From the NCBI RefSeq assembly GCF_024703995.1, contig NZ_JAMXQV010000003.1, forward strand, positions 496,001-560,000: a stretch of 64,000 nt of DNA, read 5' to 3'. This DNA is from Amycolatopsis iheyensis (lineage in GTDB: Bacteria > Actinomycetota > Actinomycetes > Mycobacteriales > Pseudonocardiaceae). Shown here in pieces: positions 56,483 through 64,000 of this stretch (positions are counted from its first letter, which is position 1; every line of letters begins with the position of its first letter). The notes beneath the pieces were generated by a model. The model did not search any database, had not been told where the DNA came from, and saw only the letters and a list, made by a program, of their open reading frames with translations. Made by a program: the position numbers and the translations under genes.

Positions 56483-56787
56483 CCGGCCGCCTCCTTCCCA
56501 CCGGCCAAGATCCCTTCGGCCGCAAGGAAACCCCGATCCGCGTCACCGTCGACGGCGAACCCGTCACCGGCATCGCCGGGCAGACCGTCGCCGGGGTGCT
56601 GCTCGCCGCCGGGCGCCTGGCCTGGCGCACCACCCGCTCGGGTGCGCCACGCGGGGTGTTCTGCGGCATCGGCGCCTGCTTCGACTGCCTGCTCACCGTG
56701 AACGACGTGCCCGACGTCCGTGCGTGCCGACGTCGCGCCGTCGACGGCGACGAAATCCGCACCCAATCCCGGCAGGAGCAGACATGA
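56479..56787 (+). CDS. D-hydroxyproline dehydrogenase, [2Fe-2S] subunit
   Basis: 102 residues, GTG start at 56479. Ferredoxin-type Cys62-x4-Cys67-x2-Cys70-x12-Cys83 (FCGIGACFDC and VRAC). Small electron-transfer subunit between the two flavoproteins. GTGA overlap with the previous gene. Confidence 0.85.
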   Translation: MTGRLLPTGQDPFGRKETPIRVTVDGEPVTGIAGQTVAGVLLAAGRLAWRTTRSGAPRGVFCGIGACFDCLLTVNDVPDVRACRRRAVDGDEIRTQSRQEQT

Positions 56788-58088
56788 ACGTCGTGATCGT
56801 CGGCGCGGGGCCCGCCGGGCTCGCCGCCGCCGGACAGGCCCTCGCCGCCGGTGCCGAGGTGACCGTGCTCGACCAGGCCGACGCCCCCGGCGGCCAGTAC
56901 CACCGGATGCCGCCCGCGGCCTACGCGCCCAGCCGTCCCCCGCACGGCTGGGCCGCCTTCGAACGCCGTCGCCGGGTCCTGGACCGCTGCACGTGGTGGC
57001 CCGAAAGCACCGTCTGGTCGATCCACAATGGACAAGTCCACGTCCTGAGCGGCCCGGCCGACGGCGCGAAGCGGCAACGGCACACCCTCGAGCCCGACGC
57101 GCTGATCCTCGCCACCGGCGCCCACGACCGCACCCTGCCCTTCCCTGGCTGGCAGCTGCCCGGCGTCTTCACCGCCGGCGCCGCCCAGGCGCTGGCCAAG
57201 GGTGAGCGGGTCGCGATCGGGCGGCGGGTGCTCGTCGCCGGGGCGGGGCCGTTCCTGCTGCCCGTCGCCGAATCGCTGCTGCACGTCGGGGCGAAAGTCG
57301 TGGCTGTCCTGGAAGCGAACCCGGCTACCACCGTCCTCGGTGGGTGGGGGGTCCCGGTGCGCAAGACCGGCGAACTCGCCCGGTACGCCGCCGCCCTCGC
57401 CCGCCACCGGGTGCCGTACCGCTTCGGCCGCACGGTCGTCGAAGCGCGGGGCGACGACCGGCTTCGCGAAGTGGTCACCGCCCGCCTCCGCGCGGACTGG
57501 TCGGTCGTGCCCGGCACGGAACGGACCCACGAGGTCGACGCCGTCTGCGTCGGACACGGGTTCGTGCCGCAACCCGAGCTGGCCGTCGCGGCCGGGTGCG
57601 TGCTCGGCGACGGCTTCGTCCGCGTCGACGCCGGCCAGCGCACCAGCGTCCCCGGCGTGTTCGCCGCCGGGGAGATCACCGGGATCGGCGGCGCGGACGC
57701 CGCGGAGGCAGAAGGCGCCGTCGCCGGGTGCGTTGCCGCGGGCGGCACCCCGAGCCGGGAACTGCTGCGAGCCCGTGACCGCGCAAGCGCTTTCGCGCGC
57801 CGGCTCGCGAAGGCCCACCCGATCGGCGGCGCGTGGCCCGGCTGGCTGCGTGCCGACACGATCGTCTGCCGCTGCGAAGAAACCCCTTACCAGGCCGTCA
57901 AAGCCGCGGCCGAGGACGGGCCGCACGCGCTCAGGCTCGGCACCCGCGCCGGCCTCGGGCCGTGCCAGGGCCGGATGTGCGGCCCCACCGTCAGCGAACT
58001 GTGCGGCGCCACCGAGCGCCACCACCGTCCCATCGCCCAGCCGATCCGCCTGGGCGAGCTCGCCGATCCGAAGGAGACTCCAGCATGA
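56784..58088 (+). CDS. D-hydroxyproline dehydrogenase, NAD(P)-flavoprotein subunit
   Basis: 434 residues. Pyr_redox fold with VIVGAGPAGLAAAG, LILATGAHDRTLPFPGW and VAGAGPFLLPVAESL, and a C-terminal BFD-like cluster site (VCRCEE and GPCQGRMCGPT). Matches the alpha subunit of octopine/D-hydroxyproline-type dehydrogenases. ATG at 56784 after CAGGAG, ATGA overlap with the ferredoxin gene. Confidence 0.85.
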   Translation: MNVVIVGAGPAGLAAAGQALAAGAEVTVLDQADAPGGQYHRMPPAAYAPSRPPHGWAAFERRRRVLDRCTWWPESTVWSIHNGQVHVLSGPADGAKRQRHTLEPDALILATGAHDRTLPFPGWQLPGVFTAGAAQALAKGERVAIGRRVLVAGAGPFLLPVAESLLHVGAKVVAVLEANPATTVLGGWGVPVRKTGELARYAAALARHRVPYRFGRTVVEARGDDRLREVVTARLRADWSVVPGTERTHEVDAVCVGHGFVPQPELAVAAGCVLGDGFVRVDAGQRTSVPGVFAAGEITGIGGADAAEAEGAVAGCVAAGGTPSRELLRARDRASAFARRLAKAHPIGGAWPGWLRADTIVCRCEETPYQAVKAAAEDGPHALRLGTRAGLGPCQGRMCGPTVSELCGATERHHRPIAQPIRLGELADPKETPA

Positions 58089-58996
58089 GCACCCGTGACC
58101 TCGGCGGCGTGGTCGTCGCCGCCGCGTTGCCGTACCGGACCGACGACAACGCCCCGGCCGGGCTGGCCGTCGACTACGACGCCTACGCCGAGCACTGCCG
58201 CTGGCTCGTCGGGAACGGCTGCCGCGGGGTCGGCCCGAACGGCTCCCTCGGCGAGTACTCCTCGCTCACCGACGACGAACGCCGCCGCGTCGCCCGCACC
58301 GCCATCGAGGCCGTCGGGAAGGACGGGATCGTCGTCGTCGGTGTCCACGGCCCCGGCGCGCACCAGGCCAAGCAGTGGGCCGAAGCGGCCGCCGAAGACG
58401 GCGCCGACGGCGTGCTCTGCCTGCCCCCGACGCTCTACCGCGCCAACCATGGCGAGGTGCTCGCGCACTTCGAGGCGGTCGCGTCGGTCGGGCTGCCGGT
58501 GATGGTATACAACAACCCCTTCGACACCAAGGTCGACCTCACGCCGGACCTGCTCGCGGAGGTCGCTCAGATCGACAACGTCGTCGCCGTCAAGGAGTTC
58601 TCCGGCGACGTCCGGCGGGTGCTGGAGATCCGCGAGCGCGCCCCGGAGCTGGCCGTGATCAGCGGCGCGGACGACGTCGTCGTCGAGAGCCTGCTGATGG
58701 GCGCCACCGGCTGGTTCGCCGGGTTCCCCAACGTCTTCCCGGCCGAGTCGGCCCGCCTGTTCGAGCTCGCCACCGCGGGCAAGCTGGAGGAGGCCCGCGC
58801 GCTCTACGAGCCGCTGGTCGCCGCCTTCCGCTGGGACTCGCGCACCGAGTTCGTCCAGGCCATCAAGCTCGGGATGGACATGGTCGGCCGCTACGGCGGC
58901 CCGTGCCGCCCGCCGCGCGGGCCGCTGACCGACGCCCACCGCGAGCAGGTCCGCGCTGACATGGGCCGCGCGCTCGCTTCGCTGGGGGTGGCGTAG
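58085..58996 (+). CDS. Pyrroline-4-hydroxy-2-carboxylate deaminase (DHDPS family)
   Basis: 303 residues. DapA-fold lyase with Schiff-base Lys170 (VVAVKEFSGD) and Tyr142 (MVYNNP). In hydroxyproline operons this family deaminates the dehydrogenase product to 2-oxoglutarate semialdehyde. ATG at 58085 after AAGGAG, ATGA overlap. Stop is directly followed by the epimerase start. Confidence 0.85.
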   Translation: MSTRDLGGVVVAAALPYRTDDNAPAGLAVDYDAYAEHCRWLVGNGCRGVGPNGSLGEYSSLTDDERRRVARTAIEAVGKDGIVVVGVHGPGAHQAKQWAEAAAEDGADGVLCLPPTLYRANHGEVLAHFEAVASVGLPVMVYNNPFDTKVDLTPDLLAEVAQIDNVVAVKEFSGDVRRVLEIRERAPELAVISGADDVVVESLLMGATGWFAGFPNVFPAESARLFELATAGKLEEARALYEPLVAAFRWDSRTEFVQAIKLGMDMVGRYGGPCRPPRGPLTDAHREQVRADMGRALASLGVA

Positions 58997-59998
58997 GTGC
59001 GTTCGTCACGCGCGATCACGGCGGTCGACTCGCACACCGAGGGCATGCCGACGCGGGTGGTGACCGGCGGCGTCGGCCCGATCCCCGGCGCGACGATGGC
59101 CGAGCGCCGCCGGTACTTCATGGCGCACCTGGACCACATCCGGCAGTTCCTGATGCACGAGCCGCGCGGGCACTCGGCGATGAGCGGCGCGATCCTGCAG
59201 CCGCCGCTGCGCGACGACGCCGACTGGGGCGTCGTGTACATCGAGGTGTCCGGCTGCCTGCCGATGTGCGGCCACGGCACCATCGGCGTCGCGACGGTGC
59301 TGGTCGAGACCGGCATGGTCGAGGTGACCGAGCCGACGACCGTGGTCCGCCTGGACACCCCGGCCGGGCTGGTGCACGCCGAGGTCACGGTCCGCGACGG
59401 GCGCGCCGAGCGGGTCAAGCTCCGCAACGTCGCGTCGTTCCTGGCCGAACGCGACGCGGTCGTCGACATGCCCGGCCTCGGCGAGGTCCGCTACGACCTC
59501 GCCTACGGCGGGAACTTCTACGCCATCCTCGAACTGTCCCAAGTGGACATCCCGTTCGAGAAGTCCGAAAAGGACCGAATCCTCGGCGCCGGGCTGGCGA
59601 TCATGGCCGCGATCAACGACCAGCGCCCGCCGAAGCACCCGGCCGACCCGCTGATCGGCGGCTGCAAGCACGTCCAGTTCCTCGCCCCGGGCTCGGACGC
59701 GCGGAGGTCGCGGAACGCGATGGCGATCCACCCCGGCTGGTTCGACCGTTCGCCGTGCGGCACCGGCACGTCCGCCCGGATGGCCCAGCTGCACGCCCGC
59801 GGCGAGCTGCCGCTGCACACGCCGTTCGAGAACAGCTCGTTCATCGGCACGACGTTCACCGGCGAGCTGGTGGGCGAGACCGAGGTGGGCGGCGTGCCGG
59901 CGGTGATCCCCGAGTTCTCGGGCCGGGCGTGGATCACCGGAACCGCCACCTACCTCCTCGATCCCGATGACCCGTTCCCGGCCGGCTTCGTGCTGTAG
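58997..59998 (+). CDS. 4-Hydroxyproline 2-epimerase (proline racemase family)
   Basis: 333 residues, GTG start at 58997. Catalytic Cys91 (PMCGHGTIG) and Cys254 (DRSPCGTGTSAR). Converts trans-4-hydroxy-L-proline to cis-4-hydroxy-D-proline, the first step of the route encoded upstream. Operon context makes this the better call than proline racemase. The dehydrogenase for the final semialdehyde is not in the window. Confidence 0.85.
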   Translation: MRSSRAITAVDSHTEGMPTRVVTGGVGPIPGATMAERRRYFMAHLDHIRQFLMHEPRGHSAMSGAILQPPLRDDADWGVVYIEVSGCLPMCGHGTIGVATVLVETGMVEVTEPTTVVRLDTPAGLVHAEVTVRDGRAERVKLRNVASFLAERDAVVDMPGLGEVRYDLAYGGNFYAILELSQVDIPFEKSEKDRILGAGLAIMAAINDQRPPKHPADPLIGGCKHVQFLAPGSDARRSRNAMAIHPGWFDRSPCGTGTSARMAQLHARGELPLHTPFENSSFIGTTFTGELVGETEVGGVPAVIPEFSGRAWITGTATYLLDPDDPFPAGFVL

Positions 59999-60000
59999 TG

Positions 60001-60361
60001 CTACTTCGGCGTCCGTGGGTACCGCTTGACCGATGCGGTGGACGGGCCGGTGATCGTGATGGGACTGGCGTAGGGCTGGCACGGATCTCGTAAGTGCGGC
60101 CGGGCCAGGCCGAACCGGGCGATCTCGGCCTGGCCCACCAGACCGCACGGCTCCGGGACGTTGTGGGGAAACGGGGGCGTGGCCGGCGCGGTGCTGCTCG
60201 CGACGACGAGCCAGGTCACGCCGGTCGCGGCGACCGCGGCCGCCACCGGCACGACCCAGCCGCGGCGAGCCAGTGCAACGACGTCTGGCCCTGCACCTGG
60301 CCGAGGTAGGCGACCGCCACCGCGGCGAGCAACAGCAGGAACCCGAGGAGCCTCGTGACCT
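60001..60361 (-). pseudogene. Probable frameshifted small membrane/secreted gene
   Basis: The last 83 codons (60252-60001, GTG) read a hydrophobic start VAAAVAATGVTWLVVA and then EPCGLVGQAEIARFGL, a Cys-rich segment similar in style to DUF3558 lipoproteins. Just upstream another frame gives RLLGFLLLLAAVAVAYLG, a good membrane helix, and then stops. Joining the two by one base shift would give a two-helix protein. No start with a ribosome site is seen. Confidence 0.4.
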
Positions 60362-60369
60362 TCGCGGTA

Positions 60370-60714
60370 CTACGCCGTGACGCTGGCGACCGCGTCGACG
60401 CCGTAGTTGTTCGCGTACCCGTTCTCGACGCCGACCAGGATCTCCACCACCTCGAACCAGCGGTCCCAGAAGGGGGTTTCGCGCAGCGCGTCGACCAGGC
60501 GCTGGTACGCCGCGTGGTCGGCGGCCTCCCACACCCAGACGTCCGTCACGCGGGCCGAGTAGAACTCCGTGTCGTAGAACCGGGAACGGGCACCCTGCCC
60601 CTCGATCGCCGGGACGACCTGGGTGCGGAACGCTTCGATCCGCTCTTCGACGGTCAGGGCCAGCCACTCCGGAGTGGTCTTCACCAGCATGAACGCGGTC
60701 AGGGCCGGGGTCAC
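60370..60714 (-). CDS. Darcynin-family protein
   Basis: 114 residues, GTG start at 60714 in a GTGA overlap with the reductase gene. [39 protein letters not shown] and [14 protein letters not shown] match the small darcynin family. Its role is not known to me; the fold is probably a ferredoxin-like alpha/beta barrel dimer as in small monooxygenases. A longer frame upstream is the shadow of the reductase. Confidence 0.75.
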   Translation of the reverse strand: MTPALTAFMLVKTTPEWLALTVEERIEAFRTQVVPAIEGQGARSRFYDTEFYSARVTDVWVWEAADHAAYQRLVDALRETPFWDRWFEVVEILVGVENGYANNYGVDAVASVTA

Positions 60715-61601
60715 GCGTACGCACCCCCTTCGATGTCCTCGACCAGTGTCGGCCCGGACGGCTGCCAGCCGAGCAGCTCGCGGGTCGCCGTGCTCGAGGC
60801 GGCCATGCCCGTCGTGAAGAACCGGCCGACGAACCCGAAGTGCTCCGCCGCCCGGCCGGGCTCGATCGACACCACCGGCACGTCGAGCGCGTGGCCGACC
60901 GCCTCGGCGATCTCCCGCGTCGTCACCGCTTCCTCGGCGACCGCGTGCAGCCGCGACCCGGCGGGCGCGTGCTCCAGGCCGAGCCGGACCAGCCGGGCCG
61001 CGTCCGGGCGGTGGACCGCCGCCCACGTCGTGGTGCCGTCGCCGGGGTAGGCGGACACGCCGTGCTCGCGCGCCGCCGCCGTGATCGACGCCAGGAAGCC
61101 GGGGTCGCCGGCGCCGTGGACCGACGGCGCGAACCGGACGCTCAGCACCCGGACGCCCTTGTCGACGTACTCGAGCGCGAGGTTCTCGCTGCCGCCGCGC
61201 ATCGAGCCGGGCCCGACCGCCGGCGACACGTCGGCCTCGACCGCGGGCCGGTCCTTGACCAGGCCCGCGAGCGCGCCGGCCAGCAGGAACGGCCGGTCGG
61301 TGCCGGCGAGCGCGCCGGCCATCGTCTCGACCGCGGCCCGCTCGGTCCGGTTGTTCTCCGCCGGGTTCGCCCAGTCGTGCTTGTTGGCGAGGTGGACGAC
61401 GGCCTGGGCGTCGAGCGCGCCGTCGCGCAGGCCGGCCAGGTCGTCGAGGTCGCCGCGCCGGACCCGCGCGCCCTTTTTGGCGAGGGTCAGCGCGGCGGCC
61501 TCCGTGCGGGCGAGGCCGGTGACTTCGTGCCCGGCGCCGAGCAGCTCGTCGACGACGGCGGTGCCGATCCACCCCGTCGCTCCGGTGACGAACACGTGCA
61601 T
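60711..61601 (-). CDS. Extended SDR (NAD-dependent epimerase/dehydratase-like)
   Basis: 296 residues. [21 protein letters not shown] is the extended-SDR loop. The catalytic Tyr segment is altered ([10 protein letters not shown]) and VRFAPSVHG is kept, as in the group often next to LysR or HxlR regulators. ATG at 61601 after AAGGAG. Co-translated with darcynin. Confidence 0.85.
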   Translation of the reverse strand: MHVFVTGATGWIGTAVVDELLGAGHEVTGLARTEAAALTLAKKGARVRRGDLDDLAGLRDGALDAQAVVHLANKHDWANPAENNRTERAAVETMAGALAGTDRPFLLAGALAGLVKDRPAVEADVSPAVGPGSMRGGSENLALEYVDKGVRVLSVRFAPSVHGAGDPGFLASITAAAREHGVSAYPGDGTTTWAAVHRPDAARLVRLGLEHAPAGSRLHAVAEEAVTTREIAEAVGHALDVPVVSIEPGRAAEHFGFVGRFFTTGMAASSTATRELLGWQPSGPTLVEDIEGGAYA

Positions 61602-61649
61602 GGTCTTGCTCCTTCTTCGGGGGAACTCGGTACGAGTCCGAAGTTAGGA

Positions 61650-61698
61650 GCCGCGGCACTACTCGTGCCACGCAACTTTGGCAATCGACAGTTGCGTC
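61650..61698. terminator. Hairpins between reductase and CE15 genes
   Basis: ACGCAACT (61671-61678) pairs with AGTTGCGT (61691-61698), which overlaps the CE15 stop codon, and GGCAC-5 bp-GTGCC lies next to it. They may end the esterase message or bind a regulator of the reductase. Confidence 0.45.
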
Positions 61699-63274
61699 AG
61701 CCGCAAGTCACCGTCGTGCCGGCGCCGGTTCCGGTGCCCTGGTAGCCGAACTCCGTCGACTGGCCGGGGGCGAGGCTGCCGTTGAAGCCCACGTTCGTGA
61801 ACCGGACCGAGCCGGTGTCGCCGCTGCGCCCGGCGTTCCACACGCTGGTGATCGCGGCGCCCGCCGGCAGGGCGGCGGTGACCGTCCAGCCGGTGATCGC
61901 CGCGGCGCCGGCGGTGACGCGGACCGTCGTGACGAACCCGCCCGTCCACTGGTTCACCGACGCGGTCGCCGTGCAGGCGCCACCCGGCGGCGGCGTGGTC
62001 GGCGTGGTCGGGGTGGTGGGTGTCGTCGGGGTGGTGCTGCCGCCCGGGCCGTCGGTGAGGACCGGTGTCGTCCAGTCGCGCCACTCGGCCAGGTTCCCGG
62101 CCTTCTTGGCCGAGATCCGGAACGTCCCGGCCGCGCTGCCGGTCTTCAGCAGGAACTTCTGGATGTTCTGCTGCAGCGGCGTCCGCCATTCCGGCCGCGA
62201 CGCGCAGTGCGTGCCGTCCTGGACGTCGGACCAGTAGCTGATGTTCTCGCCCGCCCCGAGCGCCTGGTAGACCTCGGCGCCCCCGAGCGCGGCGACACTG
62301 CCGGACCGGGCGCCGAGCCAGTCGATGTGCGGGTTCTCCATGAGGAACAACCCCCGCGGCGCGACCATCGCGACCAGTTCGTGGGTGTCCACCGGCAACG
62401 CGGCCGGGTTGCCGGTGTACGCGCCGAACGCGTCGCCGAACCACGGCTGCTCGCCGTAGGCGTTGCTCAGCGGCTGCGACCCGCTTTCGCCGGGAATCCC
62501 ACGCAGGATCGGGGCGCCCGCCGTCCCCGACTCGATCGGCATGGTCAGCGCGACGCGCTGGTCGAGCGCGCCGATCGCGAAGGCGCTCTTGCCGTACCGC
62601 GAGCAGCCCGTCACCCCCAGGGCGTCCGCTTTCAGGATCCGGCCGCCGGACTGCTCGACGACGTCGATGAGCCGGCTCACGCCCCACGCCCACGCGGCGA
62701 GCAGCCCGGTGCTGCTCGACGAGCCGTACACGCCGTAGAACGCGCCCTGCTTGTTGTTGCGTGGCGTGCCTTCCTTGCCGACGGCGAGCGGGTCGTAGGT
62801 GATGACGGCGGCGCCGGCCGCTTTGATGGTGGCGGTGTCCGCGCCGAATCCGCCGACCACCACGACGGCCGGGAACGGCCCGTTCCCGCTGGGCAGTTCC
62901 ACGCCCGCGGAGAAACTGGCGCTGCGGCCGTTTTCGGTCACGTTCACCGTGATTCCGGTGGACGACACCGTGCCCGTGACGGTGGCCGGTTTCGCCGGCT
63001 TCGTGCCGTAGATCGTCCGCTCGGCGAGTTTCTTGATCTCTTCCCGCCGGCACCGCCAGTCGGACTTCGCGGTGATGCGCGTACCGTCGATCCGCTTGAA
63101 GGGGTCGGGAAATTTCGTGCTGGCGGGCCAAGAAGCGGGCACGGAGACCGGGCAGTCGGCGCCGTCGTCCTCGACGGCCGAGGCGGCGCCGGAGGCCAGC
63201 GTGACGACCCCGCCGAGGCCGATCGCGGTGGCCGCCAGCAGGATGAGGGCAGGACGAAGCCGACGAGCGCGCAC
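61697..63274 (-). CDS. Secreted CE15 glucuronoyl esterase with CBM2
   Basis: 525 residues, GTG start at 63274 after AAGGGAG. Signal peptide about 1-33 (ASGAASA). The CE15 hallmark [13 protein letters not shown] gives the nucleophile Ser225; Glu248 (PIESGT) and His356 (DGTHCA) complete the likely triad. It cleaves ester links between lignin alcohols and 4-O-methylglucuronic acid of xylan. A Thr/Pro linker (four TTP repeats) leads to a C-terminal CBM2 ([14 protein letters not shown] to TVTCG) that anchors it to cellulose. Controlled by the xylan-type elements at 63354-63392. Confidence 0.92.
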   Translation of the reverse strand: MRARRLRPALILLAATAIGLGGVVTLASGAASAVEDDGADCPVSVPASWPASTKFPDPFKRIDGTRITAKSDWRCRREEIKKLAERTIYGTKPAKPATVTGTVSSTGITVNVTENGRSASFSAGVELPSGNGPFPAVVVVGGFGADTATIKAAGAAVITYDPLAVGKEGTPRNNKQGAFYGVYGSSSSTGLLAAWAWGVSRLIDVVEQSGGRILKADALGVTGCSRYGKSAFAIGALDQRVALTMPIESGTAGAPILRGIPGESGSQPLSNAYGEQPWFGDAFGAYTGNPAALPVDTHELVAMVAPRGLFLMENPHIDWLGARSGSVAALGGAEVYQALGAGENISYWSDVQDGTHCASRPEWRTPLQQNIQKFLLKTGSAAGTFRISAKKAGNLAEWRDWTTPVLTDGPGGSTTPTTPTTPTTPTTPPPGGACTATASVNQWTGGFVTTVRVTAGAAAITGWTVTAALPAGAAITSVWNAGRSGDTGSVRFTNVGFNGSLAPGQSTEFGYQGTGTGAGTTVTCG

Positions 63275-63353
63275 CGGGATTCTCCCTTCCGGGGAAACGG
63301 AATGAAGAAACGGTAGAACTGTTCGGAATCCGGCGTCAAGAAGAAAAGGACCT

Positions 63354-63392
63354 CCGAAACTTTCGAATAGCGGCCTATTTCGAAAGTTTCGG
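63354..63392. promoter_or_regulatory. Paired xylan-type operators
   Basis: CCGAAACTTTCGAA (63354-63367) and TTCGAAAGTTTCGG (63379-63392) are exact reverse complements. Each holds CGAAACTTTCG, the element found before Streptomyces xylanase genes. The right arm encodes the last codons of the SGNH gene. Confidence 0.7.
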
Positions 63393-64000
63393 ATTCGTGT
63401 GGGGGAGCAGCGCGGCGAGGTGCGGCCGCAGCCGCCGCGCGATCAGGCGGTAACCCTCGGCCCCGGGGTGCAGGCCGTCGGCGAGGAGCCCGGCGTCGGC
63501 CGGGCCGAGGATCGACGGGCCGGGCACGACGGGCAGGCCGTGCGCGGCGCCGGCGACCTCGGCCCGCACGTCGGCGAGGGTGAGCCCGAGCGCGTTGGGC
63601 TGCCGCTCGCGGCCGGGTGCGTGCAGGGGAGTGGTGAGCAGGATCGGGGTGTCCGGGTGGCCCTCGCGTATCGTGCGGACGAAGCCTTCCAGCGCGGGCC
63701 CGAGCGAGCGCGCCGAGAAGGACGCGGCGCCGTGGATGTTGACCCCGACGCACAGGCTGATCACGTCCGCCTCGGTGTCGCGGATGTACCGGGCCACCAC
63801 GGGATCGAGGTGGCACTCACCGGCGAACCCCAGGCAGCGCAGCGACCAGCCGAGTTCGGAGGCCACCAGGGCGGGCCAGGTTTCGGACGGCCCGGCGGCG
63901 AGCCGGCACTGCGTGATCGAGCTGCCGTAGGCGATCCAGCGCGGCCCTTCCGGCACCGGCGTCATTTCCCCACGCAGCCGGAACTCGCCGAGGCTGACGG
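63375..64000 (-). CDS. SGNH/GDSL esterase, partial at its 5' end
   Basis: At least 208 codons; the frame stays open to the window edge, and GEFRLRGE before the ATG at 63965 is normal family sequence, so the start lies outside. Blocks: YGSSIT (variant GDS with nucleophile Ser), GVNIHG (block III) and DGLHP (Asp and His of block V). The Gly-Ser-Ser-Ile variant is common in two-domain carbohydrate esterases with an N-terminal beta-sandwich. Lies before the CE15 gene on the same strand, so deacetylation of plant polysaccharide is likely. Confidence 0.85.
   Translation of the reverse strand, partial: VSLGEFRLRGEMTPVPEGPRWIAYGSSITQCRLAAGPSETWPALVASELGWSLRCLGFAGECHLDPVVARYIRDTEADVISLCVGVNIHGAASFSARSLGPALEGFVRTIREGHPDTPILLTTPLHAPGRERQPNALGLTLADVRAEVAGAAHGLPVVPGPSILGPADAGLLADGLHPGAEGYRLIARRLRPHLAALLPHTNPKLSK

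Overview
The window is about 64 kb of very GC-rich DNA. It has dense operons, many GTG starts, 1-8 base stop/start overlaps and several promoters placed so that the start codon is the first transcribed base. Secreted GH6 and CE15 enzymes with CBM2 modules, a heterodimeric lycopene cyclase and many TetR, RpiR and GntR regulators point to a filamentous actinomycete. A Pseudonocardiales genome such as Amycolatopsis is my inference; no rRNA or marker gene proves it. I saw no tRNA, rRNA, CRISPR, phage or insertion sequence.

Layout. 0-2.8 kb: transhydrogenase pntAB (pntB runs off the left edge). 2.9-4.2: GH6 endoglucanase behind a CebR-type box. 4.4-5.9: MerR regulator, quinone-oxidoreductase-type dehydrogenase and a relic copy of its 3' end. 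5.9-8.3: trpBA. 8.3-15.2: regulator/oxidoreductase pairs (TetR with AKR, TetR with a membrane protein and flavoprotein, SDR with TetR, NmrA-like). 15.2-21.7: a GntR regulator, a kinase/phospho-lyase fusion, an aconitase and a threonine-dehydratase-like enzyme sharing one operator motif. 21.7-34.6: a polar amino-acid ABC transporter, two intracellular alpha/beta hydrolases, two RpiR regulators, a CopD-like membrane protein, a beta-lactamase-fold hydrolase, a PLP lyase, a proline-racemase-family enzyme and a ProC-like reductase. This looks like one catabolic regulon of unknown substrate and is the best candidate for an undescribed pathway. 34.7-39.9: drug exporter, SRPBCC/TetR, LysR, SDR, SnoaL.

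39.9-47.5: a complete aromatic-carotenoid operon (crtE-I-B-Yc-Yd-T-U) with a divergent Rieske protein; a sigmaB-type promoter lies before crtE. 47.6-52.1: MarR, Tat-exported phospholipase C, AraC and an NmrA-like protein. 52.3-60.0: an MHS-family transporter, a PLP lyase, an XRE-cupin regulator and a 4-hydroxyproline catabolic operon (epimerase, three-part D-hydroxyproline dehydrogenase, deaminase). The semialdehyde dehydrogenase that would finish that route is not here. 60.0-64.0: a degraded small gene, darcynin plus reductase, and a CE15 glucuronoyl esterase and SGNH esterase with xylan-type operators.

Together the window is accessory metabolism: plant-wall hydrolysis, amino- and imino-acid catabolism and carotenoid synthesis, each under a local regulator. 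Intergenic DNA carries unusual features: two related arrays with a 21-bp period, a 50-bp tandem array, and two cases where a gene's 3' end is duplicated just downstream.
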